A stretch of DNA of 64,000 nucleotides from Mycobacterium sp. MYCO198283 (GTDB lineage Bacteria; Actinomycetota; Actinomycetes; Mycobacteriales; Mycobacteriaceae), in NCBI RefSeq assembly GCF_021213805.1, contig NZ_JAJQJI010000002.1, positions 426,304 through 490,303 on the forward strand. Direction: 5' to 3'. The notes beneath the pieces are model-generated. The model searched no databases. It was not told where the DNA came from and was given only the letters and a program-made list of their open reading frames with translations. Position numbers and translations under genes: made by a program. This document shows positions 44,268-54,256 of the stretch, in pieces (the stretch's first letter is position 1; every line of letters begins with the position of its first letter).

Positions 44268-47200
44268 TGGAACCGTTCGACCTCCTCGGCCCGCTGCCCG
44301 CCCCGCGAACCACGACGGTGCTGGAAGCGAGCGCCGGCACCGGCAAGACGTTCGCGCTGGCCGGTCTGGTGACGCGGTACGTCGCCGAGGGCGTGGCGAC
44401 GCTCGACCAGATGCTGCTCATCACCTTCGGCCGCGCCGCCAGCCAGGAGCTGCGCGAGCGGGTGCGGTGCCAGCTCCTCGACGCGCTGGTGGCGTTCGAC
44501 CGCCCCGACGCCGTCGGTCACAACCAGCTCGTCGCCCACCTGCTGACCGGCAGCGCAGAAGAACTGGCCCTCCGACGCCTACGGCTGCGGGATGCGCTGG
44601 CCGGCTTCGACGCGGCCACCATCGCCACCACGCACCAGTTCTGCCAATGGGTGCTGCGGTCGCTGGGCGTGGCCGGCGATTCCGACAGCGGGGTGACGCT
44701 CGTCGAGAGCCTCGACGACGTGGTGGCCGATATCGTCGACGACTGCTACCTGCGGCTCTTCGCCGGTCAGCGCGACGATCCCGCCCTCACCCGGGACCAG
44801 GCGCTCACCCTCGCCCGGGCCGCGGTAGGGAACCCGAGTGCCGACGTGCGGCCGGCCGATCCACCCGCCGGCTCGGCGGCAGCGGTCCGCGTGGCATTCG
44901 TCCGGGAGGTGTGCCGGGAGCTCGAGCAGCGCAAGCGCAGCCTCGGCATCCTCGGCTATGACGATCTGCTGATCCGGCTCGCCGCGGCGCTGGAGCCCGC
45001 CGACTCCCCCGCCCGCACCCGCATGCAGCAGCGCTGGTCCATCGTCATGGTCGACGAGTTCCAGGACACCGACCCGGTGCAATGGCAGGTCATCGACCGG
45101 GCCTTCACTCAGGTATCGACGGTGATCCTGATCGGCGATCCGAAGCAGGCCATCTACGCCTTCCGCGGCGGCGACATCGCCGCATACCTGCACGCGGCGG
45201 CCACCGCCGGCACCCGCTGCACGCTGGCGACGAACTGGCGCAGCGACGGCGTGCTCGTCGAGCGACTGCAGTGCGTCCTGCGCGGCGCGCAGCTGGGCGA
45301 TCCGCGCATCGTCGCGCACGCGGTCGAGGCACACCACCGCGGCCACCGGCTGGCGGGCGCGCATCGCAACGATCCGTTCCGGTTGCGGGTGGTCTCCCGA
45401 AAAGCGTTCGGCAGCAGCGGAACCCGCAGCGTGAAGATGGACCGGATCCGCGACTACATCGCGCGGGATCTGGCCGCCGACATCGCCGCGCTGCTCACCA
45501 GCGGCGCCACCTACGACGGGCGCCCGCTGCAAGCGCGCGACGTGGCGGTGATCGTCGAGGCGCACCGCGACGCGCGCGCCTGCTTCGACGCCCTGCATGC
45601 CGCCGGCGTTCACGCCGTCTACACCGGCGACACCGACATCTTCGCCTCGGACGCCGCGGCCGACTGGCTGTGCCTGCTGGAGGCGTTCGACCAGCCGCAC
45701 CGCTCGGGGCTCGCCCGCGCGGCCGCCACCACGATGTTCTTCGGGCACACCGCCGAAGACCTGGCCGCGCAGGGCGACTCGCTGACCGACCGGGTCTCCG
45801 ACACGCTGCGGCGGTGGGCCGACTTCGCCCGGGAGCGCGGTGTCGCCGCGGTGCTGGAGGCCGCGCAGCTGGCCGGCATGGGCAAGCGGGTGCTGGGTTG
45901 GGTCGACGGGGAGCGCCACATGACCGACGTGACGCACCTGACCCAGCTGCTACACGACACCGCGCACCGCGAGCATCACAGCCTGCCGGGGCTGCGCGAC
46001 TGGTTGCGCACGCAGCGGCAGGAGCGTGGTGCCGTCGAACGGGCGCGCCGCCTCGACAGCGACGCCGCCGCGGTGCAGATCATGACGGTGTGGGTGAGCA
46101 AGGGCCTGCAGTTCCCCGTGGTCTACCTGCCGTTCGGCTTCAACAAGCATGTGCGGCCGCGTGAGACCGTGCTCTTCCACGACGGCACGCAGCGCTGCCT
46201 GCACATCGGCGGTGAGTCCAGCCCGGACCACGGCGCCGTCGTCGAGCTGGGCCTTCGCGAGGAAGCCGGCGACAACGTCCGGCTCACCTACGTCGGGATG
46301 ACGCGCGCCCAGTCGCAGGTGGTGACGTGGTGGGCGCCGTCCTGGGACGAGCCGCACGGCGGGCTCTCACGGCTGCTGCGCGGCCGCGCGCCGGGCGAGC
46401 CGGTCGTCCCCGAGAAGTGTCAGCCGTCGAAGATCAGCGATGCCGACGCGCTCGCGCGGCTGCAGGCATGGGCCGATGCCGGCGGCCCGGTGCTCGAGGA
46501 CGCGGTCATCGCGCCGCTGGTCGCCGTGCCCGCCGGCGACGGGCCTGCGGACCTTGCGGTGCGCCATTTCCACCGCCAGATCGACACGTCGTGGCGCCGG
46601 ACGTCGTACTCCGGGCTCATCCGCGCCGCGGAGGCGACGGGGGTGTCGAGCGAACCCGAGATCGTCGAGCTCGACGACGAGAGCGGCGACGTCGTCGTCC
46701 ACGAGCCCTCGACCGTCGGCGCCGACGTGCCGTCACCGATGTCCGAGCTGCCGACCGGCGCGCAGTTCGGCACGCTGGTGCACGCGGTACTGGAGACCGC
46801 CGACCCCTTCGCCACCGATCTCGCCGCCGAAATCGAATCGAAGGTGCGCGAGCATGCGGTGTGGTGGCCCGTCGACGCCGCGCCCGAGGCGGTGGCCGCC
46901 GCGCTGGTCCCGATGCACGACACCCCGCTCGGTCCGCTGCTGCCCGGCGCGACGCTTCGCCGGATCGGTCTGCGAGACCGGTTGCGGGAGCTCGACTTCG
47001 AGTTCCCGCTCGGCGGCGGGCGGCTCGCCGGCGTGGGCCGGTTGCTGCGCCGACACCTTCGGGCCGATGACCCGCTCGCGCCGTACGCCGACCGGCTCTC
47101 ATCCGGTGCGTTGGGCGAACAGTCGCTGACGGGCTATCTCAGCGGCTCGCTCGACGTCGTCCTGCGCGTCGACGGCCGCTTCCTGGTGGTCGACTACAAG

Positions 47201-47533
47201 ACCAACTGGCTCGGCGAGCCGGGTCGGCCACTGACGGCTGCCGACTATGCCGCACCCCGGCTCGCCGAAGCGATGCTGCACAGCGACTACCCGCTGCAAG
47301 CGCTGCTGTATTCGGTTGTGCTGCACCGGTTCTTGCGATGGCGGCGGGCCGGGACATCCGGGTACCAGCCCGACGGGCACCTCGGCGGCGTGCTGTACCT
47401 GTTCGTCCGGGGCATGTGCGGGCCGGACACGCCGATGGTCGACGGGCATCCCGCGGGGGTGTTCAGCTGGCGACCGCCCGCGGCGCTGATCGTCGAGCTG
47501 TCCGACCTGCTCGCGCGTCCGGAGGCACCATGA
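44267..47533 (+). CDS. recB: RecBCD exonuclease V subunit beta (RecB)
   Basis: A 1088-residue 3'-5' helicase and nuclease. Walker A is at residues 21-28 (ASAGTGKT). Other SF1 motifs: VDEFQDTDPVQWQVIDRAF, LIGDPKQAIYAFRGGD, LATNWRSDG and VWVSKGLQFPVVYLPF. The C-terminal nuclease domain carries DVVLRVDGRFLVVDYKTNWL with the catalytic DYK. In mycobacteria RecBCD supports single-strand annealing rather than the main homologous recombination resection. The ATG is within the recC stop and the recB stop overlaps recD. Confidence 0.98.
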   Translation: MEPFDLLGPLPAPRTTTVLEASAGTGKTFALAGLVTRYVAEGVATLDQMLLITFGRAASQELRERVRCQLLDALVAFDRPDAVGHNQLVAHLLTGSAEELALRRLRLRDALAGFDAATIATTHQFCQWVLRSLGVAGDSDSGVTLVESLDDVVADIVDDCYLRLFAGQRDDPALTRDQALTLARAAVGNPSADVRPADPPAGSAAAVRVAFVREVCRELEQRKRSLGILGYDDLLIRLAAALEPADSPARTRMQQRWSIVMVDEFQDTDPVQWQVIDRAFTQVSTVILIGDPKQAIYAFRGGDIAAYLHAAATAGTRCTLATNWRSDGVLVERLQCVLRGAQLGDPRIVAHAVEAHHRGHRLAGAHRNDPFRLRVVSRKAFGSSGTRSVKMDRIRDYIARDLAADIAALLTSGATYDGRPLQARDVAVIVEAHRDARACFDALHAAGVHAVYTGDTDIFASDAAADWLCLLEAFDQPHRSGLARAAATTMFFGHTAEDLAAQGDSLTDRVSDTLRRWADFARERGVAAVLEAAQLAGMGKRVLGWVDGERHMTDVTHLTQLLHDTAHREHHSLPGLRDWLRTQRQERGAVERARRLDSDAAAVQIMTVWVSKGLQFPVVYLPFGFNKHVRPRETVLFHDGTQRCLHIGGESSPDHGAVVELGLREEAGDNVRLTYVGMTRAQSQVVTWWAPSWDEPHGGLSRLLRGRAPGEPVVPEKCQPSKISDADALARLQAWADAGGPVLEDAVIAPLVAVPAGDGPADLAVRHFHRQIDTSWRRTSYSGLIRAAEATGVSSEPEIVELDDESGDVVVHEPSTVGADVPSPMSELPTGAQFGTLVHAVLETADPFATDLAAEIESKVREHAVWWPVDAAPEAVAAALVPMHDTPLGPLLPGATLRRIGLRDRLRELDFEFPLGGGRLAGVGRLLRRHLRADDPLAPYADRLSSGALGEQSLTGYLSGSLDVVLRVDGRFLVVDYKTNWLGEPGRPLTAADYAAPRLAEAMLHSDYPLQALLYSVVLHRFLRWRRAGTSGYQPDGHLGGVLYLFVRGMCGPDTPMVDGHPAGVFSWRPPAALIVELSDLLARPEAP

Positions 47534-49278
47534 GCGTGCCGGCCCAGCGGGCCGCGGGGTTGCTCGCGCCGTTTTGCGACGCCGAGGTGTTCGAAGCGTC
47601 GGACGTCCACGTGGCGCAACGGCTGACAGCGCTCGGCAAGGACGCGAGCGAAGCGGTGGCACTGGCGGTGGCGTTCGCGGTGCGGGCGCTGCGGGGCGGC
47701 TCGGTGTGTGTGGACCTGCGCTCGGTCGCCGACCAGGTCGGCCTGCGTGAGCTGCCCTGGCCGGATCCCGACGCGTGGCTCGCCGCGGTGCGAGCCAGCC
47801 CGCTGGCCGCCGATCCGCCGGTGCTGCGGCTCTCGTCCGACCCGGCCCAGGACCTGCTGTACCTCGACCGCTACTGGCGGGAAGAGGAGCAGGTGCGCGA
47901 CGACGTGCTGACGCTGTTGGCCACCCCCCTGCACGTCGAGGCGCCGGGGCTGCGGCGATTGTTTCCCGACGGCCGGGAGGAGCAGCGGCGGGCCGCCGAG
48001 GTGGCGTTGACGCAGTCGCTGACGGTGCTGACCGGCGGGCCGGGCACGGGAAAGACCACCACCGTGGCCCGGCTGCTGGCGCTCTTGGCCGAGGAGGCGG
48101 AATGCGCGGGCCGGCCGCCGCTGCGCATCGCGTTGGCTGCTCCGACCGGCAAGGCCGCCGCGCGCCTGCTCGAGGCGGTACGGCTGGAGGTCGCCGTGCT
48201 CGACAGTCAGGACCGGCAACGGCTCCCCGCGCTGTCGGCGTCGACCCTGCACCGGTTGCTGGGCCGTCGGGCAGACAACTCCTCACGGTTCCGGCACCAC
48301 CGAGGCAACCGGCTGCCGCATGACGTGATCGTCGTCGACGAGACGTCCATGGTGTCGCTGACGCTGATGGCCCGGCTGTTGGAGGCGGTGCGGCCCGACA
48401 GCCGGCTGCTGCTCGTCGGAGACCCCGATCAGCTGGCGTCCGTGGAGGCCGGCGCGGTGCTCGCGGACCTCGTCGACGGGCTCGGCGCCCGCACCGACGT
48501 CCGGGTGGCCGCACTCGAAACGCCACACCGGTTCGGCGAGTCGATCGGTGCGCTGGCTGCGGCCATCAAGGCGGCCGATGCCGACGCTGCGGTGGAGCTG
48601 CTGCGCGCCGGCGGCGAGCACATCGAGTGGGTGGCCACCGACGATCCCGCCGACGCGCTGCGGGCGGTGCTCGTTCCTCATGCGCTGCGGCTGCGCGAGG
48701 CGGCGATCCTGGGCGACGCCGAAACCGCGCTGGAGACGCTCGACGAGCATCGGCTGCTGTGCGCGCACCGGCGCGGCCCGTACGGCGTCCACTACTGGAA
48801 CCGGCAGGCCGAGCGGTGGGTCATCGAGCGCACCGGCGAGCCCCTGCGGGCCGACTGGTATCCGGGCCGGCCCATCCTGGTGACCGCGAACGACTACGGG
48901 CTGGGCCTCTACAACGGCGATACCGGCGTCTGCGTCGGCACACCCACCGGACTCGCCGCCGCGGTCGGTACCCAACGCCTTGCCACGAGCCGCCTCGCGG
49001 ACGTCGACACCATGCACGCGATGACCATCCACAAGAGCCAGGGCAGCCAGGCGGCGGAGGTGACAGTGCTGCTGCCACAGCAGGATTCACGCCTGCTGAC
49101 GCGTGAATTGTTCTACACCGCCGTCACTCGCGCGAAGACCAAGGTACGGGTGATCGGCGCCGAGGCGTCGGTGCGGGCGGCCATCGAACGGCGGGCGGTG
49201 CGGGCGTCCGGCCTGCGCCACCGCCTGGCCGCCGTCCCGGGCCGAATGTCGTCACCAGCTGTTAACCAGAAACATTAG
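47530..49278 (+). CDS. recD: RecBCD exonuclease V subunit alpha (RecD)
   Basis: A 582-residue 5'-3' SF1B helicase. Walker A GGPGTGKTT is at residues 169-177. Motif Ia-like LAAPTGKAAARL, motif II IVVDETSMVSL, motif III LLLVGDPDQLASVEAGAVL and a C-terminal MHAMTIHKSQGSQAAEVTV with LFYTAVTRAKTKV follow. M. tuberculosis RecD is 575 residues. The start ATG overlaps the recB stop by four bases (ATGA), completing a tightly coupled recC-recB-recD operon. Confidence 0.98.
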   Translation: MSVPAQRAAGLLAPFCDAEVFEASDVHVAQRLTALGKDASEAVALAVAFAVRALRGGSVCVDLRSVADQVGLRELPWPDPDAWLAAVRASPLAADPPVLRLSSDPAQDLLYLDRYWREEEQVRDDVLTLLATPLHVEAPGLRRLFPDGREEQRRAAEVALTQSLTVLTGGPGTGKTTTVARLLALLAEEAECAGRPPLRIALAAPTGKAAARLLEAVRLEVAVLDSQDRQRLPALSASTLHRLLGRRADNSSRFRHHRGNRLPHDVIVVDETSMVSLTLMARLLEAVRPDSRLLLVGDPDQLASVEAGAVLADLVDGLGARTDVRVAALETPHRFGESIGALAAAIKAADADAAVELLRAGGEHIEWVATDDPADALRAVLVPHALRLREAAILGDAETALETLDEHRLLCAHRRGPYGVHYWNRQAERWVIERTGEPLRADWYPGRPILVTANDYGLGLYNGDTGVCVGTPTGLAAAVGTQRLATSRLADVDTMHAMTIHKSQGSQAAEVTVLLPQQDSRLLTRELFYTAVTRAKTKVRVIGAEASVRAAIERRAVRASGLRHRLAAVPGRMSSPAVNQKH

Positions 49279-49416
49279 GTTCCGCGGGCGCTGCGGCGTA
49301 CGGTCAAGTCAGGTTGAGATATCACAGCCGAGAAACGTCTCAGGCGTACCGGGTTTCGATTCCCTGCCGTGCGCACGTCTGACGCGGCCCTGAAATTTCG
49401 AAGAAACGATTTTCTC

Positions 49417-49755
49417 ATGACTGCTTTTGCAGCTCTACCAATTTTCGATCGTGCATCCTTTGTTTCGCAACGCCCGAACGACCGTGTCGTCACCATCTAC
49501 GTGTCCGGTGACGTCGACGCATCCAACACCCAGCGATTCGCCGATTACGTCAACGAACAGTGCACCAGTTGCCGCTGGCTGGTCCTCGACATGTCCGGGG
49601 TGACGTTCTGCGGCGTCGAGGCCGCGTTGGTGCTGCAGTCGCTGGACAGCCGGTGCACCGCAGCCTCGGTGCAGATGACGCTGGTGACCAGCAGATCGGT
49701 GTCCCGCGTCCTCACGTTGTGGGAGACCTTCCCCGAACTGGCGCAAACCGCCTGA
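49417..49755 (+). CDS. STAS-domain protein without the phosphorylatable Ser
   Basis: A 112-residue STAS domain of the anti-sigma-antagonist type. RVVTIYVSGDVDASNTQRFA and CRWLVLDMSGVTFCGVEAAL are the two hallmark strands. Where SpoIIAA-like antagonists carry the DSSG stretch with the phosphorylated serine, this protein has GVEA, so kinase-controlled switching is unlikely. An ATG at 49417 is chosen; a GTG at 49369 adds 16 basic residues and has no better ribosome site. No anti-sigma kinase gene is beside it. Confidence 0.75.
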   Translation: MTAFAALPIFDRASFVSQRPNDRVVTIYVSGDVDASNTQRFADYVNEQCTSCRWLVLDMSGVTFCGVEAALVLQSLDSRCTAASVQMTLVTSRSVSRVLTLWETFPELAQTA

Positions 49756-49964
49756 TCTCCGGCGCGGTTCCGCCCGCAACGTGAACGCTCCCGCTACAGT
49801 GGCCGAGGTGCCGTCTTCCCGCCGCCCGACAGGGTAAAGAAGTCACGCGGGCACACGGGAGGTTTCGTCAGCGCCGTTGCAGGTGAGCGGTGACGGCAGT
49901 CGGGCCTCGGCGGCATCCAGCCAGTCGGCACGGTCACCCATCGTGCCGCGCGAAGAGGATGCCG

Positions 49965-51599
49965 ATGAGTCGTTTTACCGACACGATGTACGCCAATGCG
50001 ATGACAAGTGCTCGGGGCTTCGTCACCGGTGAACCGCACGCGCCGGTGCGTCAGAGCTGGGCCGAGGTCCATCAGCGCGCTCGGCGCATCGCCGGCGGCT
50101 TGGCCGCAGCGGGCGTCGGGCACGGCGACGTCGTGGCGATGTTGGCCGGCGCTCCGGTGGAGATCGCTCCGGCCGCGCAGGCGGTGTGGATGCGGGGCGC
50201 GTGCCTGACGATGTTGCACCAACCGACGCCACGCACCGATTTGATGCGATGGGCGGAGGAGACCGCGACGGTCATCGACATGATCGACGCCCACTCGGTC
50301 GTCGTCTCCGATCCGTTCCTGGCCGCGGTGCCGGTCCTGGAAGCGCGTGGGCTGCGGGTGCTCACCATCGCCGACCTTGCGAAAGGCGACGCCACCGAGC
50401 CGGTTTCGACGTCGGAGGACGACCTGGCGCTGCTGCAGCTGACGTCGGGCTCGACCGGATCGCCGAAGGCCGTCCACATCACCCACCGCAATGTGGTGTC
50501 GAACGCCGAGGCGATGTTCGTCGGCGCGCAGTTCGACATGGACAGCGACGTGATCGTGAGCTGGTTGCCGTGCTTCCACGACATGGGGATGACCGGCTTC
50601 CTGACGGTGCCGATGTATTTCGGCGCCGAACTGGTCAAGGTGACGCCGCTCGACTTTCTGCAGGACATCCTGCTGTGGCCGCGGCTCATCGACCGCTACC
50701 GCGGAACCATGACGGCGGCGCCGAACTTCGCCTGGTCGCTGCTCGCCAAGCGGCTGCGGCGCCAGGCGACGCCCGGGCAATTCGATCTGTCGAGCCTGCG
50801 GTGGGCGCTGTCCGGCGCCGAGCAGGTCGACCCCGCCGACGTCGAGGAGCTTTGCGATGCCGGCGCGCCGTTCGGGCTGCGACCGGAGGCCATCCTGCCG
50901 GCTTACGGCATGGCCGAGACGACGGTCGCGGTGTCGTTCTCCGACTGCGGCGCGGGCCTGGTGGTCGACGAGGTCGACGCCGACCTGCTGTCGGTGCTGC
51001 ACCGAGCCGTGCCCGCCACGCGCGGCCGCACCCGCCGGCTCGCCACACTCGGCCGGCTCCTCGACGGTTTGGAGATCCGGGTCGTCGACGAGGACGGCGC
51101 CCTGCTGCCGGCGCGCGGTGTGGGCGTGCTGCAGGTGCGCGGCGAACCGGTGACGGTCGGTTACACCACGGTCGCCGGGTTCGTCCCCGCGCAGGACGGG
51201 CAGGGCTGGTACGACACCGGCGACCTGGGCTATCTCACCGAGTCGGGCGCCGTCGTGGTGTGCGGGCGGGTGAAGGACGTGATCATCATGGCGGGCCGCA
51301 ACATCTATCCCACCGACATCGAGCGCGCGGCCGCGCGAGTGAGCGGTGTCCGGCCGGGTTGTGCCGTGGCGGTTCGGCTCGACGCCGGACTGCACCGCGA
51401 GAATTTCGCCGTCGCGGTCGAATCGAACAGTCACGACGACGCCGACGAGGTCCACCGCATCCAGCGGCAGGTGGCGCACGAGGTGCTGGCCGAGGTCAAC
51501 GTGCGGCCGCGCAACGTCGCGGTGCTGGCGCCGGGGATGATTCCGAAGACGCCGTCGGGCAAGTTACGCCGCGCGCATGCGGTGGCGTTGGTGAGCTGA
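49965..51599 (+). CDS. Acyl-AMP ligase/acyl-CoA synthetase (FadD/FAAL-like)
   Basis: A 544-residue adenylate-forming enzyme that activates a fatty acid as acyl-AMP. The AMP motif is [34 protein letters not shown] is the HDMG form typical of fatty acyl-AMP ligases. [26 protein letters not shown] and the late [11 protein letters not shown] (catalytic Lys) complete the family. FAALs load polyketide synthases or carrier proteins, but no such partner is adjacent. ATG at 49965 is chosen over 49959 because AAGAGG is 6 nt upstream of it. Confidence 0.88.
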   Translation: MSRFTDTMYANAMTSARGFVTGEPHAPVRQSWAEVHQRARRIAGGLAAAGVGHGDVVAMLAGAPVEIAPAAQAVWMRGACLTMLHQPTPRTDLMRWAEETATVIDMIDAHSVVVSDPFLAAVPVLEARGLRVLTIADLAKGDATEPVSTSEDDLALLQLTSGSTGSPKAVHITHRNVVSNAEAMFVGAQFDMDSDVIVSWLPCFHDMGMTGFLTVPMYFGAELVKVTPLDFLQDILLWPRLIDRYRGTMTAAPNFAWSLLAKRLRRQATPGQFDLSSLRWALSGAEQVDPADVEELCDAGAPFGLRPEAILPAYGMAETTVAVSFSDCGAGLVVDEVDADLLSVLHRAVPATRGRTRRLATLGRLLDGLEIRVVDEDGALLPARGVGVLQVRGEPVTVGYTTVAGFVPAQDGQGWYDTGDLGYLTESGAVVVCGRVKDVIIMAGRNIYPTDIERAAARVSGVRPGCAVAVRLDAGLHRENFAVAVESNSHDDADEVHRIQRQVAHEVLAEVNVRPRNVAVLAPGMIPKTPSGKLRRAHAVALVS

Positions 51600-51604
51600 G
51601 GGCC

Positions 51605-51829
51605 TCAGCAGGAGACGCGGGAGAAGAAGGCGCCCGCGACGATGCCGATGACCAGCGCGACGGTCGCTTCGCCGAGCGCCAGCGCGACGGTGACACCGGC
51701 GATGGCCGAGACGCCGATCAGCACCAGCAAGACGCTCAGCAGCGTGTGACGGCCGTCGACCGCTGAGCCGCGAGGGCTCCGCGATACCAGTCGAGCCCGC
51801 TCCATCCGACCGTCTTGCGCACTGACCAT
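51605..51829 (-). CDS. Small membrane protein, function unknown
   Basis: A 74-residue protein. A basic N-terminus (MVSAQDGRMERARLVSRSPR) is followed by two hydrophobic helices (LLSVLLVLIGVSAIAGVTVA and ATVALVIGIVAGAFF). The ATG at 51829 has AGAGAGGG upstream. It is convergent with the acyl-AMP ligase gene, 5 nt after its stop. No family recognised. Confidence 0.55.
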   Translation of the reverse strand: MVSAQDGRMERARLVSRSPRGSAVDGRHTLLSVLLVLIGVSAIAGVTVALALGEATVALVIGIVAGAFFSRVSC

Positions 51830-51916
51830 CGCCCGCCCTCTCGCTGTGATTGAGAGCACACTGTAGCGCAGCAGTGAGTCAGATCACAGCGGAGAGGTTG
51901 GGGTCCTCCGAGCGGC

Positions 51917-52816
51917 TCAGGTGTCGAGCCACCGCAGCACGCGGTCGGCGAGTTCTGGCCCGCAGTCCTCCTGCACGAAGTGGCCGCCGTCGATCCGGGC
52001 GTGGGGTTGTCCCGCCGCGCCGGGGACGTGTTCGATAAGCGGGCGATCGGCGCGGCCGAGGATCGGATCCTTTGCGCCGAAGACGCAGAGGAACGGTTTC
52101 GCCCACTGCCCCAGCGCATCCCAGGCAGCACGGTTCGCCGGGATCGCGGGGTCATCGGGTGACGTCGGGACCAACCGTGGCATCGCGCGGGCGCCGGCCT
52201 GGTAGCGCCGGTTCGGAAACGGCGCGTCATACGCCCGGCGCACCGCCGCCGAGATCTGGTGCGCGGTGCCAAATTGCACGATCCGGCCCGCCGGAAACAC
52301 GGGCGTGGACACCGCGAACACTCGCCACAGCGCGAACGCCGGCGGCGCCTTCCGTTGAGCCGTGGGCAGAAACCCGTTGGCGACCACGATGCGCGCGATC
52401 CGGCCGGACCGCTCGGCGGCGATCCGCAGGCCGATCAGTGATCCCCAGTCCTGCACGAACAGCGTGACGTCGGTGAGGTCAAGTTGCGTGAGCCAGTCGG
52501 TCACCCACTCGACGTGGCGACGATAGGTGTAGTCGGCGATGCGCGACGGCTTGTCCGAGCGGCCGAAGCCGATCAGATCGGGCGCGAGCACCCGAAGGCC
52601 GCCGTCGGCGAGCGGCGGAATCATGGTGCGGTACAGGTAACTCCAGGTCGGCTCGCCATGCAGCAGCACAATCGGCCGGCTCTCGCGCGGACCCTCATCC
52701 AGATAGTGCATGCGGACGCCGTCCGTGTCGCTCGCGCGCACGTGGAGGTAGTGCGGCGAGAACCGGTAACCGTCGAGGTTCTCGAATCGCGCGTCCGGGG
52801 TCCGCAGGATCTCCAT
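51917..52816 (-). CDS. Haloalkane dehalogenase (Rv2296/DhmA-like)
   Basis: A 299-residue alpha/beta hydrolase, near-identical in layout to M. tuberculosis Rv2296 (300 aa). It begins [17 protein letters not shown]. The oxyanion region is [14 protein letters not shown] with the halide-type Trp. The nucleophile is Asp in [13 protein letters not shown]. The catalytic acid is in [10 protein letters not shown] and the His in [10 protein letters not shown]. These residues fit hydrolytic dehalogenation of haloalkanes to alcohols. The ATG at 52816 lies in a CATG shared with the opposite strand. A -10-like TATTGT is 8 nt upstream. Confidence 0.93.
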   Translation of the reverse strand: MEILRTPDARFENLDGYRFSPHYLHVRASDTDGVRMHYLDEGPRESRPIVLLHGEPTWSYLYRTMIPPLADGGLRVLAPDLIGFGRSDKPSRIADYTYRRHVEWVTDWLTQLDLTDVTLFVQDWGSLIGLRIAAERSGRIARIVVANGFLPTAQRKAPPAFALWRVFAVSTPVFPAGRIVQFGTAHQISAAVRRAYDAPFPNRRYQAGARAMPRLVPTSPDDPAIPANRAAWDALGQWAKPFLCVFGAKDPILGRADRPLIEHVPGAAGQPHARIDGGHFVQEDCGPELADRVLRWLDT

Positions 52817-52823
52817 GAGCGCG

Positions 52824-52830
52824 CACAATA
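52824..52830. promoter_or_regulatory. Shared divergent -10 core between dehalogenase and HNH genes
   Basis: CACAATA reads as TATTGT on the minus strand (8 nt before the dehalogenase ATG) and as CACAAT on the plus strand (6 nt before the GTG at 52836). One AT-rich core could thus start transcription both ways, with two leaderless messages. Confidence 0.4.
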
Positions 52831-52835
52831 CGAGG

Positions 52836-53924
52836 GTGACTGTCGCGGCGAGCGCGGATCCACTGCTCCTGGGGCAACGCTTGGTTGCGGTACTCGAAAC
52901 CGGGCTGCGGACCGCCACCTACAAGCTCGCGACGCTGATGAGCTTGATCGAGCACTGCCTCGAGAATATGCCGGAAGATCCGGCCTCCTCATTGGACGTC
53001 CCGCTGCCGGCCTTGGCCCACCGGGTGTTGGAGATCTACTGGCCGCAGGTCCGGCCGTTCGACGGTCACGAGCTGCGCCAGTCGACCCAGCCGCGGGCGC
53101 GAATCCCAGCTGCGGTGACCATGCTGCGCGCAGCGGCAGGCGTTGGTGACCACAGTTGGTCGGTGGACGTCGCACGGCTTCGCGCACCCGAGGCCTATCT
53201 GCGAGCTCTTGACGACGTGACGCTGTGTCTGGCGCAGCAGCCCTTGCACCGGCTGCAACGGCTCCGAGGCGGACACGCAAACGACCCGTTTCTGTACGAC
53301 GACTCGTTCTTGCACGACCAGATTTCTCGCTCGGCGCTGCGCGCTCGCGGCGACGCCATTACGCTCCGGCCCGGCGTCGCGCACGGCCTCGCGAGGCTGG
53401 GCGGTCTGCTCAAGCCGGCGCTGGAAATTATGTGGGTCGAGGACGTGCGGCGGATGAACAAGTTCCTCGACGCACGGGTGCCCGATGTCGCCGGTCATCT
53501 CTTCGGGCGCGAGCGGACGTCGCTCGGGGCGGTCCGCGGGCCGCTCAAGGAAACATTCGGACCGCACTGCTTTTACTGCGGCGCGCACCTACCAGCGGAC
53601 AACCCGATCGACCATGTGCTGCCGTGGTCGCTGGTCGGCATCGATGGCCTGGCGAACCTCGTCCCGGCTTGCGTCCGCTGCAACGGCGACAAGAGCAACG
53701 CCCTGCCCGCCGTCACGGTGGTCGACCGGGTACTTGCGCGCGACGCTGAGGTCCTCGAGCAGATTGCCACCGACTTGCAGTGGCCCACTCAGCGCGAGCG
53801 GGTGATCGCCGCGGCGCGCGGAATTTATCGCGGCCAACCGGCGGGCGTGCCGACCTGGTCGGGCTACCGCCGCGTCGAACGTTTGGACATCAGTTTCCCG
53901 CCGACGTGGATTCGTCCGCAGTAG
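52836..53924 (+). CDS. HNH endonuclease, putative effector of an ATPase-linked defence locus
   Basis: A 362-residue protein. Its C-terminal third has a zinc-HNH nuclease: [20 protein letters not shown] (first Cys pair and catalytic DH), then [15 protein letters not shown] (second Cys pair and the Asn/His-type end). The N-terminal two thirds are helical ([36 protein letters not shown]) with no recognised domain; this may be the regulatory or docking part. GTG at 52836 follows a -10-like core; an ATG at 52815 is the alternative. It converges on, and overlaps by 35 nt, the small-protein/ATPase pair, which suggests a functional unit. Confidence 0.8.
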   Translation: MTVAASADPLLLGQRLVAVLETGLRTATYKLATLMSLIEHCLENMPEDPASSLDVPLPALAHRVLEIYWPQVRPFDGHELRQSTQPRARIPAAVTMLRAAAGVGDHSWSVDVARLRAPEAYLRALDDVTLCLAQQPLHRLQRLRGGHANDPFLYDDSFLHDQISRSALRARGDAITLRPGVAHGLARLGGLLKPALEIMWVEDVRRMNKFLDARVPDVAGHLFGRERTSLGAVRGPLKETFGPHCFYCGAHLPADNPIDHVLPWSLVGIDGLANLVPACVRCNGDKSNALPAVTVVDRVLARDAEVLEQIATDLQWPTQRERVIAAARGIYRGQPAGVPTWSGYRRVERLDISFPPTWIRPQ

Positions 53925-54256
53925 GCACCAACTCGGCGACGACGCCGCAGAGCTGCTCGATCTCCGCGACCGAGGGCTGCAGCTCGTAGGCGTGAAGGTG
54001 ACAGGCGTTGCTCAGCCGCAACCAGGCCGACGCGGCGCCGTTGGCAACGTCGGGAGTGTCGAGGGACCGCAGGATCAGCAGCTTGCTGCGCGTGGTTGCC
54101 GACGGCGCCGAGGCCTTCAGCAGCGCGCACCGGCTGCTCGATGATGTCTTCGAGCGCGCGCCGCGCGAGGAACGCCGCCATGCGCGGCGACAACGCGCCC
54201 ATCGTGCGCGTGGCCAGGATGCGCTGGGCCTGGCCGAGCAGTTCGACGGCCCTCAT
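53890..54256 (-). pseudogene. Small helical protein coupled to the ATPase, frameshifted
   Basis: The start ATG overlaps the ATPase stop (ATGA). Frame 1 reads MRAVELLGQAQRILATRTMG and on to LARRALEDIIEQ. Near 54131 coding potential moves to another frame reading [39 protein letters not shown] and [19 protein letters not shown], ending at 53890. A single extra C would explain the break; the repaired protein has about 121 residues, mostly helical. Coupling to the ATPase suggests a complex partner. Either the gene is decayed or the base is a sequence error. Confidence 0.65.
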
